From Prochlorococcus sp. AG-402-B05 (GTDB lineage: Bacteria > Cyanobacteriota > Cyanobacteriia > PCC-6307 > Cyanobiaceae): DNA of 57,048 bases. Shown in pieces: positions 1-7,541 of the stretch. The stretch's first letter is position 1. Each line of letters opens with the position of its first letter. The stretch is from positions 1 through 57,048 of the forward strand of contig QCHK01000010.1 in the NCBI GenBank assembly GCA_003279635.1, read 5' to 3'. Position numbers and translations under genes: made by a program. Under the pieces are notes generated by a model that ran no database searches, had not been told where the DNA came from, and saw only the letters and a list, made by a program, of their open reading frames with translations.

Positions 1-2698
1 TATCAATAGCTCCATCACCAATTGAGGTTTCAAGTTTAAACGTATCGATGGTCCTCTCTCTTACGTAATAAACAGCCTCATTGGTTAAACCTCCTATTTC
101 TGTAGCACCTTTTGCTAAGTATTGAATTCGTTGTCCGTTTCTATAACCGTGATCATCAATGTTAATGACATCTGTATTCGTATCAACTGAGCTGGTGATG
201 AGATTTTTTTCATTTTCTCCTGAGGCAGTAAAGGTCGTCGTATAAGTATTACCTACTTTAGTGAGAGGAGTAATTGTTCCTCCTGTTATCGTTATATCGT
301 CTACTGTTAAATCAGCTGTAGACTCAGAAGTCGTAAACGTTAAATTGATTGTTTTGTCATAGCCCTTAAATCCACTCCTGCCATCTGCAGAGGTGATGCT
401 AATCGTTGGGGAAGCTGTATCAATTATTATATTTAATGGTGATGATTCGGCAGATTCATTAATCTCGGTTCTTTCAAATACTCTGGCATGACCTCTATTT
501 CCCCATCCATTATTGTCCCAATCTTCTGCTCCAACAATAAGGGTTGAACCATCAGACGAGATCTCAAGTGCCTGCCCATGCCATCCCCCTCCTAGGTGAT
601 TCCCTCGATACTCACCAATAATTGTATTGCCTAAATCAATCCATTGATTACCTATATTTTGATAAACATTGACAGAACCAGCACCCTCCCCATTTAAGTC
701 ATTTTGTGGTGAACTAACAGCTACTATTGAACCGTCAGCACTTAGTGAAACTGAAGCCCCTGAATCGTCCCAAGATGCTTTACCATCGATATCATTTCCA
801 ACCTTTTCCCAGTCTTTAGTTGTAGTATCGTAGTCATAAACTCTAACATGTCCGGTATTATTACTATTACCATCATTAAATAATGCTCCTATCGCTACTC
901 TATGTCCGTCATCAGTTAGTGAAACAGAAAAGCCTGAATAATCGTGAGCAGCCTCACCGTAAATAGAAGAACCTAATTGTACCCATGTACCATTTTCACC
1001 TTCTTGAAATATTTTTACCATACCTCTATTGTTTAAGCCTTCATGATCACTACCCTCTCCACCCATTGCAAAAGTTTGTCCATCACCAGATATTGTTGAA
1101 GAACGACCTAGAACATCATAGGAATTATCACCTTCAAAATTAGCTACCCTTTCCCATTGATCAGTACTATTAATATACTTATAGACACCTGCAGATCCTC
1201 GTCTATTAGTTCCTCCGTGTACAACTCCAAGAGCAAGCGTTTCACCATCATTTGATATTGATGGCCTTGCCCAACCAAGGTGATCATCTTTTTTTTCTCC
1301 ATAAATTGTATTTCCTTTTTGATTCCATTGATTCGCTCCATTGTTTTCAAAAACTTTTACATCACCAGTTTTGTTAGCACCTATATCAGAACGTGGTGTA
1401 CCAATCGCAATTACACTTCCATCATATGAGAGGCTGTTTGTAAAAGTATTATCCCAAGCATTTATTCCATCAAGATCACCTATTCTATTAATTGAATTGT
1501 TATTAATATCAAAGATCTGAACATTACCGTGATCATGATGCCGATGCCAAGGAGCTCCAACTGAAACAGTTGTGCCATCTCCTGAAATACTTACTGATGA
1601 TCCAGCACGATCGTATTCCCATTTTCCTAATAGAGAATCTCCAACTTGATCCCAAGAAATATCTTCACTGATTGCTTTTAATGAATAAGATCCTGGAGTT
1701 AATTCACTGGATGTAATTTCCCAAGATCCATCACTCCAGTCGGCTATCGTTGTTCCTAAAACGACATCACCATTCAATAAAGTTATTTTGCTACCTTGTT
1801 CTCCTACGCCAATAAAAGTAGGTGTTTGAGACGTTGTTATATTATCGCCAACAGTACCTGTATCGCTTGTAGATTTTATTGCTAAATTGGTTGGAGATGG
1901 ATTAGGAAGATCTATCTCAACGACTCCTTTTAATAATCCATTATTATTATTATTATCAAACCATTTGCCTGTAGTCGATGAAACAGCACCATAATCTTGG
2001 TTATTAATATTATTTGGCTGGCCATCTTCCCAATTTGTATAAACAAAAGGTGAACCATCACTCCATTTCCACGTGACGCTTTTATTCTCATCGTCTTCAA
2101 CCTCTGAATCATTGGCTCCAATCCAGTGCCAACCAGAATCTTTTACTAAATTATTAAAGACATAGTCTTGTTCTTCCTTGCTGTTAATGGAAGCTAAATG
2201 GCCACCAAGAGATTGAGCTGTAGCTTCTCCTTCTGTCCATGTCGAAGCATCTATAATGAAATAGGCTTTGTCACCAAATGTCTGAACAGGTATTTCAGCT
2301 AAACCTTGTAAATCATCATTAGGTCTTTCAATCCAATCATTCCAATCTCCTGGTTGCCTAACTGCAGAATATATAGAGTCGCCATGTATGGGAGACCAGA
2401 TATGAACCCAATCTTCCTTGTTGCCTCCATTACTTGGTTCATTTGGTGCCCAATTTGCGTAGTTTAAAGGAGTACCATCAAGCCATTTGAAGTTACCTTC
2501 AACTTCTGTATCAGATAAACCAATCCAAATATCTTTATCAGCATTAACAACAAAATTGTCATAAATAAATTGCTGTTCTTCTGCCGTATTTATCGAAACA
2601 AGTTGACCGCCAAGCTTTTCTGCATTGCTTTTCGCCTCATTCCATGAAGACCCAACTACAAATGTATAAAAGGAGCCATCGTAATATTGTGTACCCAT
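1..2698 (-). CDS. Large lectin-domain / FG-GAP-like surface or secreted protein, C-terminus off the left edge
   Basis: I followed this frame base by base from ATG at 2698 to the edge and found no stop: about 899 residues are visible and the end is missing. Residues ~1-135 and ~140-255 each look like a C-type-lectin-like domain (WIGLSD and WIGAND cores, then FKWLDG and WKWSDG, NYANW and VYTNW). Residues ~270-340 resemble a bacterial Ig-like domain. Residues ~345-740 hold about six blade-like repeats of the form SLSADGSIVAVSSP ... GSVNVYQ, typical of FG-GAP/propeller repeats. Another Ig-like domain follows (SPTISITSADGRSG). No Sec signal peptide is visible, so type I secretion by a C-terminal signal is possible, but that end is not in the window. 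AAGAGAT about 10 bases upstream could be the ribosome site. Adhesion or glycan binding is inference. Confidence 0.8.
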   Translation of the reverse strand, partial: MGTQYYDGSFYTFVVGSSWNEAKSNAEKLGGQLVSINTAEEQQFIYDNFVVNADKDIWIGLSDTEVEGNFKWLDGTPLNYANWAPNEPSNGGNKEDWVHIWSPIHGDSIYSAVRQPGDWNDWIERPNDDLQGLAEIPVQTFGDKAYFIIDASTWTEGEATAQSLGGHLASINSKEEQDYVFNNLVKDSGWHWIGANDSEVEDDENKSVTWKWSDGSPFVYTNWEDGQPNNINNQDYGAVSSTTGKWFDNNNNNGLLKGVVEIDLPNPSPTNLAIKSTSDTGTVGDNITTSQTPTFIGVGEQGSKITLLNGDVVLGTTIADWSDGSWEITSSELTPGSYSLKAISEDISWDQVGDSLLGKWEYDRAGSSVSISGDGTTVSVGAPWHRHHDHGNVQIFDINNNSINRIGDLDGINAWDNTFTNSLSYDGSVIAIGTPRSDIGANKTGDVKVFENNGANQWNQKGNTIYGEKKDDHLGWARPSISNDGETLALGVVHGGTNRRGSAGVYKYINSTDQWERVANFEGDNSYDVLGRSSTISGDGQTFAMGGEGSDHEGLNNRGMVKIFQEGENGTWVQLGSSIYGEAAHDYSGFSVSLTDDGHRVAIGALFNDGNSNNTGHVRVYDYDTTTKDWEKVGNDIDGKASWDDSGASVSLSADGSIVAVSSPQNDLNGEGAGSVNVYQNIGNQWIDLGNTIIGEYRGNHLGGGWHGQALEISSDGSTLIVGAEDWDNNGWGNRGHARVFERTEINESAESSPLNIIIDTASPTISITSADGRSGFKGYDKTINLTFTTSESTADLTVDDITITGGTITPLTKVGNTYTTTFTASGENEKNLITSSVDTNTDVINIDDHGYRNGQRIQYLAKGATEIGGLTNEAVYYVRERTIDTFKLETSIGDGAID

Positions 2699-2874
2699 TA
2701 TCTATGCAATCTCTTTAAGACTTGTTTTAACCTTGCAATATATATGCTCATCTGCTCTTGAAATATAAATTACAATTGGATTTAAATAGGTCATTATTAA
2801 TATTCTCTGTAGTATTAAATATCTCTATTTCTTTTTGAAAATCCATAATAGTAATTAATTATTTATTGATTATT

Positions 2875-2907
2875 GATTTTGATTTTGATTTTGATTTTGA
2901 TTTTGAT
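2875..2907. repeat. GATTTT hexanucleotide tandem repeat
   Basis: Five exact copies of GATTTT (2875-2904) followed by a partial GAT. It lies about 180 bp upstream of the lectin-domain protein start, which points away from it on the minus strand. Copy number in such a tract can vary by slippage and could alter promoter spacing. Confidence 0.85.
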
Positions 2908-3002
2908 CATATAATATCAATCAATAACCCTATCATTCTAGAAAAGTATTATTTGTCTCAATATGTATATAAAATCAGGTTCGGTCCGATACAAATAACT
3001 TA

Positions 3003-3028
3003 AAAAAAGTATTTAAGGCTACTTTTTT
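3003..3028. terminator. A/T-flanked hairpin, possible terminator
   Basis: Nine-base arms AAAAAAGTA and TACTTTTTT enclose an 8-base loop. The T run on the + strand and A run on the other side would allow termination in either direction. No adjacent gene clearly uses it. Confidence 0.4.
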
Positions 3029-3206
3029 CTTTTTCTTTTCTGGCTTTATTTGTATTTAGATCGAAATTGACACTACAAGTTGACAAGGATGAATTACTAA
3101 ACTGATTTGAAAGAAAAAGTAATATTTAATACATAATTATCTGAGATCAATCTATTTATGATGAGATATGTATCCAGCTGAACTTTAAATTATAGAATTA
3201 AAGATA

Positions 3207-3347
3207 TTAATAGCAAGATATTTTTATCATGGTTTGTTTTTTGATTTGGTCATTAAATATATAAAAATGTTTAATAAATTCCCCCTTTTTGATTCTCCTT
3301 AACCGTAATTGTGGATTGAATTCAGCCATAAGATCATCTTTTGTCAT
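3207..3347 (-). CDS. Possible 46-aa protein, unknown
   Basis: ATG at 3347 opens a 46-residue frame with a basic middle (LRLRRIKKGEFIKHFYIF). No family is recognised and there is no clear ribosome site. The EFIK part shares its DNA with a second site at 4946-4960, so it may be part of a repeated or remnant sequence. It could be a chance ORF. Confidence 0.25.
   Translation of the reverse strand: MTKDDLMAEFNPQLRLRRIKKGEFIKHFYIFNDQIKKQTMIKISCY
3269..3283. repeat. 15-bp direct repeat, copy 1
   Basis: GTTTAATAAATTCCC is present here and again at 4946-4960 in the same orientation. The two copies bracket the broken nuclease and the broken small membrane protein genes. On the minus strand both copies can encode EFIK. 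Confidence 0.5.
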
Positions 3348-3743
3348 TAAGCTCCACTAATTAGACATTTTCGGTATACCCAACTAATCAGTATTAGCAA
3401 CTGATCTTGATCGAAGAGGCCGTATCAAATTCTTCGGTTTACAACATTTTAAATTCCAGGTAGTCGAATCAAAGTAGATATGTCCTTTGAACTGAATGTA
3501 ATGTATTCCTCTTTATTTGATGCTGTATTGGCTGATTCTTTCTTATCTCCTATGAGAACAGTTTATGTTGTCTCTGTAGGAATAGTTAATCTTTGAATAG
3601 ATTGTTTATTTTCAAAGCTTCCTAATAATAGCTATTGATTAAGTTACCCATTAAAAAAATTTGATCAACTATCTCTTGAACCCAGGCAATTCCAATCAGA
3701 AATATAGGCAGAAAAAAACGTAATGATGTCGGAGTCTTACTCA
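3348..3743. other. Intergenic, no gene seen
   Basis: I see no supported ORF, tRNA or strong hairpin here. It lies downstream of the broken nuclease gene and may be further eroded sequence. Confidence 0.4.
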
Positions 3744-4164
3744 TTACCTAGACCACCTGCATTGATCTGCGTATCTCTGATATATCGTTGCGTACCCTTT
3801 CCCTACAAGTCTTTTGTGAATATTCATTCTTCCTTTAGATAATTCTACCAATGTTCTGCCGTAACGATCCTTGGGTAATCCTACGAATAGAAACCTCTTG
3901 TCCAGCAACCAAACTATTGAGATGATCCCTTGCAGCTTTGGCTGGGACTGGATCAGCTCTCGATCCTCTTGATTCGGGTGTATCAATACAAGCTAGTCTT
4001 ATCTTTTCGCCTTTAATTGTGGTACACGTATCCCCGTCATAACAGCTTTTGATCGTAACTAAATTATTCTTGTTGGAGAAATAGTTAATACCAAGAATCA
4101 CAACAAGTCCACCCAGACCGATCTTCAGTAAATCAAATACACAACCAAAACAACCTTTAATCAT
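3744..4164 (-). pseudogene. Staphylococcal-nuclease-like (thermonuclease) gene, frameshifted
   Basis: ATG at 4164 opens a protein with an N-terminal hydrophobic segment (GLGGLVVILG, ~residues 17-26), an anchor or signal peptide. It is followed by a thermonuclease core, VTIKSCYDGDTCTTIKGEKI and RLACIDTPESRG. DGDT and the IDTPE/Arg motif are catalytic or calcium-site features of the family. The frame ends early at 3835, but the expected continuation (DRYGRTLVELSKG ... LVGKGYATIYQRYADQC) is present in another frame down to 3744. Removing one G at about 3870 restores ITQDRYGRTL. Either this is a recent single-base loss of function or a sequence error. The start overlaps the stop of the upstream remnant by ATGA, so the two were probably coupled. 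Confidence 0.8.
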
Positions 4165-4344
4165 TTTTTGGAACCCTTGAGTAACTGTTCAATAGGCAGC
4201 GATGCAGGACAGTTTATGAGACAGGTGAGTCTAATGATTAAGTCAGAGTCTTATGAAAACCACATTCCGCCATTCTTACTTGCTTCTAGAAAAAGATCTA
4301 TTTTGTTCCTGCTGTTTCTCAATAAGCTCTTTGGACATGTCCAT
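4161..4344 (-). pseudogene. Remnant of a gene upstream of the nuclease
   Basis: A minus-strand frame ending LIIRLTCLINCPASLPIEQL plus a short basic tail stops at 4161-4163 and overlaps the nuclease ATG as ATGA, typical of coupled genes. Upstream the same frame has an in-frame TAA after GGMWFS. A second coding-like piece (MDMSKELIEKQQEQ, starting at 4344) sits in another frame. I read this as a small gene broken by at least one nonsense change or frameshift. Product unknown. Confidence 0.35.
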
Positions 4345-4587
4345 CGCAGCTGTCTCATTCTTAATGGGTTGAACTGTCACAGGTCATAGTCTTGAAATCC
4401 ATGATCTTGTTCTTGCCCTAGCGAATGAAACCATTGAACAAATTCCTTAAAATTTTAGCCAACTAATTAGCTCCCTATATTTTTTATAGCTTTAAAACTG
4501 CAATCAGCTATTAGATCCGTCTTGAGATAAAGACGGGTGAAATCATTATGTTCGCTTTGATTTCATTAATTACATTTTTCTAAATGG
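4345..4587. other. No supported gene
   Basis: Coding-like fragments on the minus strand (for example QWFHSLGQEQDHGFQDY) are interrupted by stops, consistent with continued decay. Nothing intact is visible. Confidence 0.35.
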
Positions 4588-4822
4588 GTGAATCATTACA
4601 GAAAGCTTTTTTTCGGTGTCATTGCTCTAGGTGTCTCTTTTATCGCTATCGAATTAATACCTGTTTCTAGACAAGCTGCTTACTGGAATCGCTGTTTAGA
4701 CAGCACAGTGAAATGGATAGATCAGGCAAAAGATAAAGGGATGGAATCAGAAAGCCAAAGAGTCTCTCGCAGTCGGTGTATGTAATGGGGCTGTATATGA
4801 GCCGAAGTTAAAAACTCAGTAA
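4588..4822 (+). pseudogene. Small membrane-anchored protein, frameshifted near its C-terminus
   Basis: ATG at 4588 gives MNHYRKLFFGVIALGVSFIA, a single N-terminal hydrophobic helix, followed by a soluble part containing YWNRCLD. The frame as read ends at 4785. Shifting by one base near 4738 gives a more protein-like tail, WNQKAKESLAVGVCNGAVYE, ending at TAA 4820-4822. Two Cys residues (YWNRC and VCNG) would then frame the soluble domain. From memory, small picocyanobacterial proteins of this shape exist, but I cannot name a family. It converges on the minus-strand remnant ending at 4823. Confidence 0.55.
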
Positions 4823-4942
4823 TTACCAATGTGGATCTTCACCTTCAATATCGCCGATGTCATAGCGTGATCTTTGCAGCATGCTCTTTTTAATAGTCTC
4901 TCTTTCATAGGAAGTAAAGGTATTAGATCGATTGATATAAAT
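4823..4942 (-). pseudogene. C-terminal fragment of an unknown protein
   Basis: A minus-strand frame without a usable start codon reads NTFTSYERETIKKSMLQRSR then YDIGDIEGEDPHW and stops at 4823. It looks like coding sequence. It lies directly downstream of the broken helicase gene and is probably the tail of a further gene in the same decayed operon. Confidence 0.3.
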
Positions 4943-4945
4943 AAG

Positions 4946-4960
4946 GTTTAATAAATTCCC
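4946..4960. repeat. 15-bp direct repeat, copy 2
   Basis: Second copy of GTTTAATAAATTCCC (first at 3269-3283), at the 3' end of the decayed helicase gene. Confidence 0.5.
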
Positions 4961-6172
4961 GCCAGAGAGAGAGACTCCTCCTCAAAAGATTGTATTACAT
5001 CAGGCGAAAGAGAATATTTTCCACGTTTAGGTTTAACTAGTTGGCGTTTCGCTGTTAAAGCTCCAAGGGTATTGTCTACTGTCTTGAACTTTGCTTTGGC
5101 ATCTGAGTATGCCTTTTTCTGAATCTCGTTCCTTGTTAAAGAATGAATGCCAATCCTATGTGATTTCAAAGAATACTTTTGATTACGTTCTCGCAGCTTC
5201 CAACAATTTCTTCTTCTGGTAGCAGTTCAAGTTGATTGTCTTTGAGCGTAAATCTAACTTGTCTTCGTGGATCAACTACAGCAGCACGATCTTTGATAAG
5301 TATCGCCTTCACCCCTATTTGTTTAGGATTTGATGTTTGTTCATCGTCGTTAAAACTGGATCCAGCCTAATAACCATTGAAGGCTCTTCTGCCCAACTTT
5401 TAGCCCCTGAATGAGCCCCTTGTTCTGTCCCGTCGTGAGATAGAAATTCCAAGTGGCAGCCTTGGCTCTGACAGATTCCTTCTCGTATATATTGGAGAAG
5501 TGTTCTTACTTATTGAATGTCTAGATAGCTCCAACCACCTCTAGAAGAAACTGATTTAGCAGAGTCAATCACAATATTAGAAATCCCTTGAGTCTTTATG
5601 AATTGCTCTAGTTTTATGATTCCATTAATATCTACGGCCCAAGCATCATGGCCTTGCTCAGGATCAAATCCCCATATAAATACTTTTTGTTCAGGACCAC
5701 TCATAACCGGATCATCATCTTCTATGCCCAATTGATCCATTGAGTCTTTTAAGGCTCCAAGTCCTGAATCAGTTGCGATGAATAATGTTTTACCAGGTTC
5801 ACATGCTGTTGACCGATCAAGAATATTTTTACCTTTGGCATAGTTATAAGCCTTCCAAAGAGCATATATCATTTTACCTGAACCAGCCTTACCATAGGTA
5901 AGACATATATCGCCTTTTAGTAGCCATCCGTCCATTAAATATGAAAGTGGAGCAACTTTTTTAAAATCAACCCATTCATTTTCTGGAGTGATAGGAGTAA
6001 TTTTAGAAGCAGAAAATCTTTTAAATAAGGCAGAATTAATCTGTTCATCTTTGACTTTAAAGTTAGTCTTCAGTTCAGACTTAAATGCCATTTCAGAGTC
6101 AGTATCACCTGCTTGAATCGCAGCAATAATTTCTTCTAAGAAATCTGAATAGGATAATTCTTCAGAGGTCAT
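4948..6172 (-). pseudogene. RecA/AAA-type replicative helicase-like ATPase with winged-helix tail, multiply disrupted
   Basis: ATG at 6172 has a strong AGGAGGT site upstream. Residues ~1-60 form an acidic helical start. At ~90 lies a Walker A loop, YGKAGSGKM, where the normal Thr/Ser after Lys is Met. Walker B is SNIVIDSAKSV. The frame stops at TAA after GGWSYLDIQ (5510), but the same frame resumes beyond it: REGICQSQGCHLEFLSHDGT, then EEPSMVIRLDP. A one-base shift leads to DDEQTSNPKQIGVKAILIKD, and another joins SCENVIKSI to a winged-helix-like tail (HSLTRNEIQKKAYSDAKAKF ... KRGKYSL). So one nonsense change, two frameshifts and a Walker A change affect a gene of roughly 400 codons. This architecture is typical of plasmid/satellite primase-helicase modules. 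It surely no longer encodes a working ATPase if the sequence is right. Confidence 0.8.
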
Positions 6173-6195
6173 AATTCACCTCCTTCTTGTACCTT

Positions 6196-6938
6196 CTAAT
6201 CGGTGGTTTGATCTATGCCTCCATAATCTTTGTGCTTGCTACAGATATTTCTCTCATTTCGATTGCAGATTTCGCAATAACTTGTTCTTACCCAGTCCCC
6301 CGAAGAAGTGCTGGCAATTGAGATTGGTCGCTTCCTGTCAAATTTCTATAAGAACTCGACTGTTAGATCCCACCAATCATCAGGGGGAGGCACCAATCTC
6401 TCAGGCCCAAATCCATCGGGCCAAAGGTAAGATCCTCCGCTTGGATGCTTACCAAGAATTGCAATCTGGCGACCACCCACAAAGAAACATTCAATCTGTT
6501 CTTTATCGCCAGTCTTTTGGGAATAAGTGAACTCTCCAGTATTGAGTTGATTGATTTGTTGATTGCTTGGCTGAAAAAGTAGTTTCCTTCTCCAAGCATC
6601 ATTGGATCTTGCAACGATCCAAGTCTTTTGGAGAACCATCCCCCGACTCTTTAACCAATACCAAGCGCTTTCGCCATCAAGATCAAAACAGAGCAATGGT
6701 CCTGTGGATAATCCAGTTCTTGCTCCGATAGTTGTGCAGTTTTGATACTTGAGAAGATCATCAATGCTGTACCCTTAGATTTTGGCCATCCTTTGATAAG
6801 AGGAATTTTCCCTGAGAGTGGAATAAAGGCAAATCGTTCTACTAATGGATTTAAGCGGTGAGCAGTCTCTGGATCTAAATTGGGGTTGGATTCAGCAGGC
6901 CCGCCATCAAAGGTGGGCTTTTTATTGAGTAAGTCCAC
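6196..6938 (-). pseudogene. Bifunctional DNA primase-polymerase (prim-pol) gene, frameshifted
   Basis: GTG at 6936-6938 overlaps the stop of the upstream RHH gene (TAGTG), so translation was probably coupled. The N-terminal part reads FAFIPLSGKIPLIKGWPKSK, the usual start of archaeo-eukaryotic prim-pol domains. After a one-base shift near 6765 the frame continues KYQNCTTIGARTGLSTGPLL then CFDLDGESAWYWL, where the DLDG Asp residues match the metal-binding motif. TWIVARSNDAWRRKLLF follows. A second shift near 6345 leads to a Cys/His-rich tail (SYCEICNRN, ICSKHKD) ending at 6196, possibly zinc-binding. Next in line is the helicase-like ATPase. Together they resemble the replication module of small integrative elements. 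Confidence 0.75.
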
Positions 6939-7114
6939 TAGGCCTGCTCGTGACTCTTTAGTGCGTCAGCGATGATCGCCCTCATCAAATCGGCACGGGA
7001 GCAGTTATATCTGCGAGCTAAATCATCAAAAGATTCCTGCATCCCTATTTCAACTTTGCAGGCAATTACAGGATCAATTTTTCTGACCGTTGGGATTACT
7101 TTGAGTAGTGACAT
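6938..7114 (-). CDS. 58-aa ribbon-helix-helix-like DNA-binding protein
   Basis: ATG at 7114. The protein starts MSLLKVIPTVRKIDP, a short strand-like start, and continues IGMQESFDDLARRYNCSRAD and LMRAIIADALKSH. This matches the strand-helix-helix plan of CopG/Arc-type repressors (SRADLMRAII resembles the second helix). It is intact and its stop overlaps the GTG start of the prim-pol gene by one base. A copy-number or operon autorepressor role is inferred from its position at the head of the replication module. It is the only undamaged gene of the set. Confidence 0.6.
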   Translation of the reverse strand: MSLLKVIPTVRKIDPVIACKVEIGMQESFDDLARRYNCSRADLMRAIIADALKSHEQA

Positions 7115-7236
7115 TTAAGGAAGAAATATCTTCCCTCCATAGATACAGACACCTAAGAACTATTGCAAAGACTGGATTCTTAGTGAATATTGCTTAATGT
7201 GCAACCGTGAAATTAAACTCATGAGTTAAGAAAACA

Positions 7237-7413
7237 TCAATTTTGAAGAGGCTGTCCTAGTTCATCTCTCAATCTTCTAATTCGCTGCAATAGTTTTAAT
7301 CTTCTACTTCTTGCTGTAGCTGTAAGAAATATCCTCAAAGGGAAATAAATCAAAGTCATAGTGCCTGCTAACCCAGCCATGAGAATAAAAAATAAAGCCC
7401 CGGGATCGTTCAT
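7237..7413 (-). CDS. Conserved-type 58-aa single-helix membrane protein
   Basis: ATG at 7413. Residues ~5-32 form one hydrophobic segment (ALFFILMAGLAGTMTLIYFP), followed by a strongly basic stretch (TARSRRLKLLQRIRRLRDE) and a short end. Positive-inside logic places the C-terminus in the cytoplasm. It is divergent from groL. I do not recognise a named family; the composition and compact form suggest a real gene. Confidence 0.6.
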   Translation of the reverse strand: MNDPGALFFILMAGLAGTMTLIYFPLRIFLTATARSRRLKLLQRIRRLRDELGQPLQN

Positions 7414-7541
7414 ACGTTGACACTAACTACCTTCTGCAAAAATTGGGAATAATTTGTGAATTACAATTCGGCTTTCCCCACTTATTTAGCCTCCCCTAAT
7501 GTGTGTTTCCTGTGGGAGATTAAGTTCAATTCAAACCAAAT

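Larger units (their letters stand above)
2699..3206. other. Intergenic, no gene seen
   Basis: Very AT-rich, with stops in all frames. It contains the GATTTT repeat and the 3003-3028 hairpin. The minus-strand promoter for the lectin-domain protein should lie here, but I see no convincing -35/-10 pair. Confidence 0.5.

Noticed and set aside
6282-6530. Plus-strand 82-aa ORF
   Set aside because: Lies opposite the prim-pol remnant, whose translation shows family motifs (DLDG and following).
7420-7541. CIRCE heat-shock operator upstream of groL
   Set aside because: No TTAGCACTC-N9-GAGTGCTAA or near match was found by eye.
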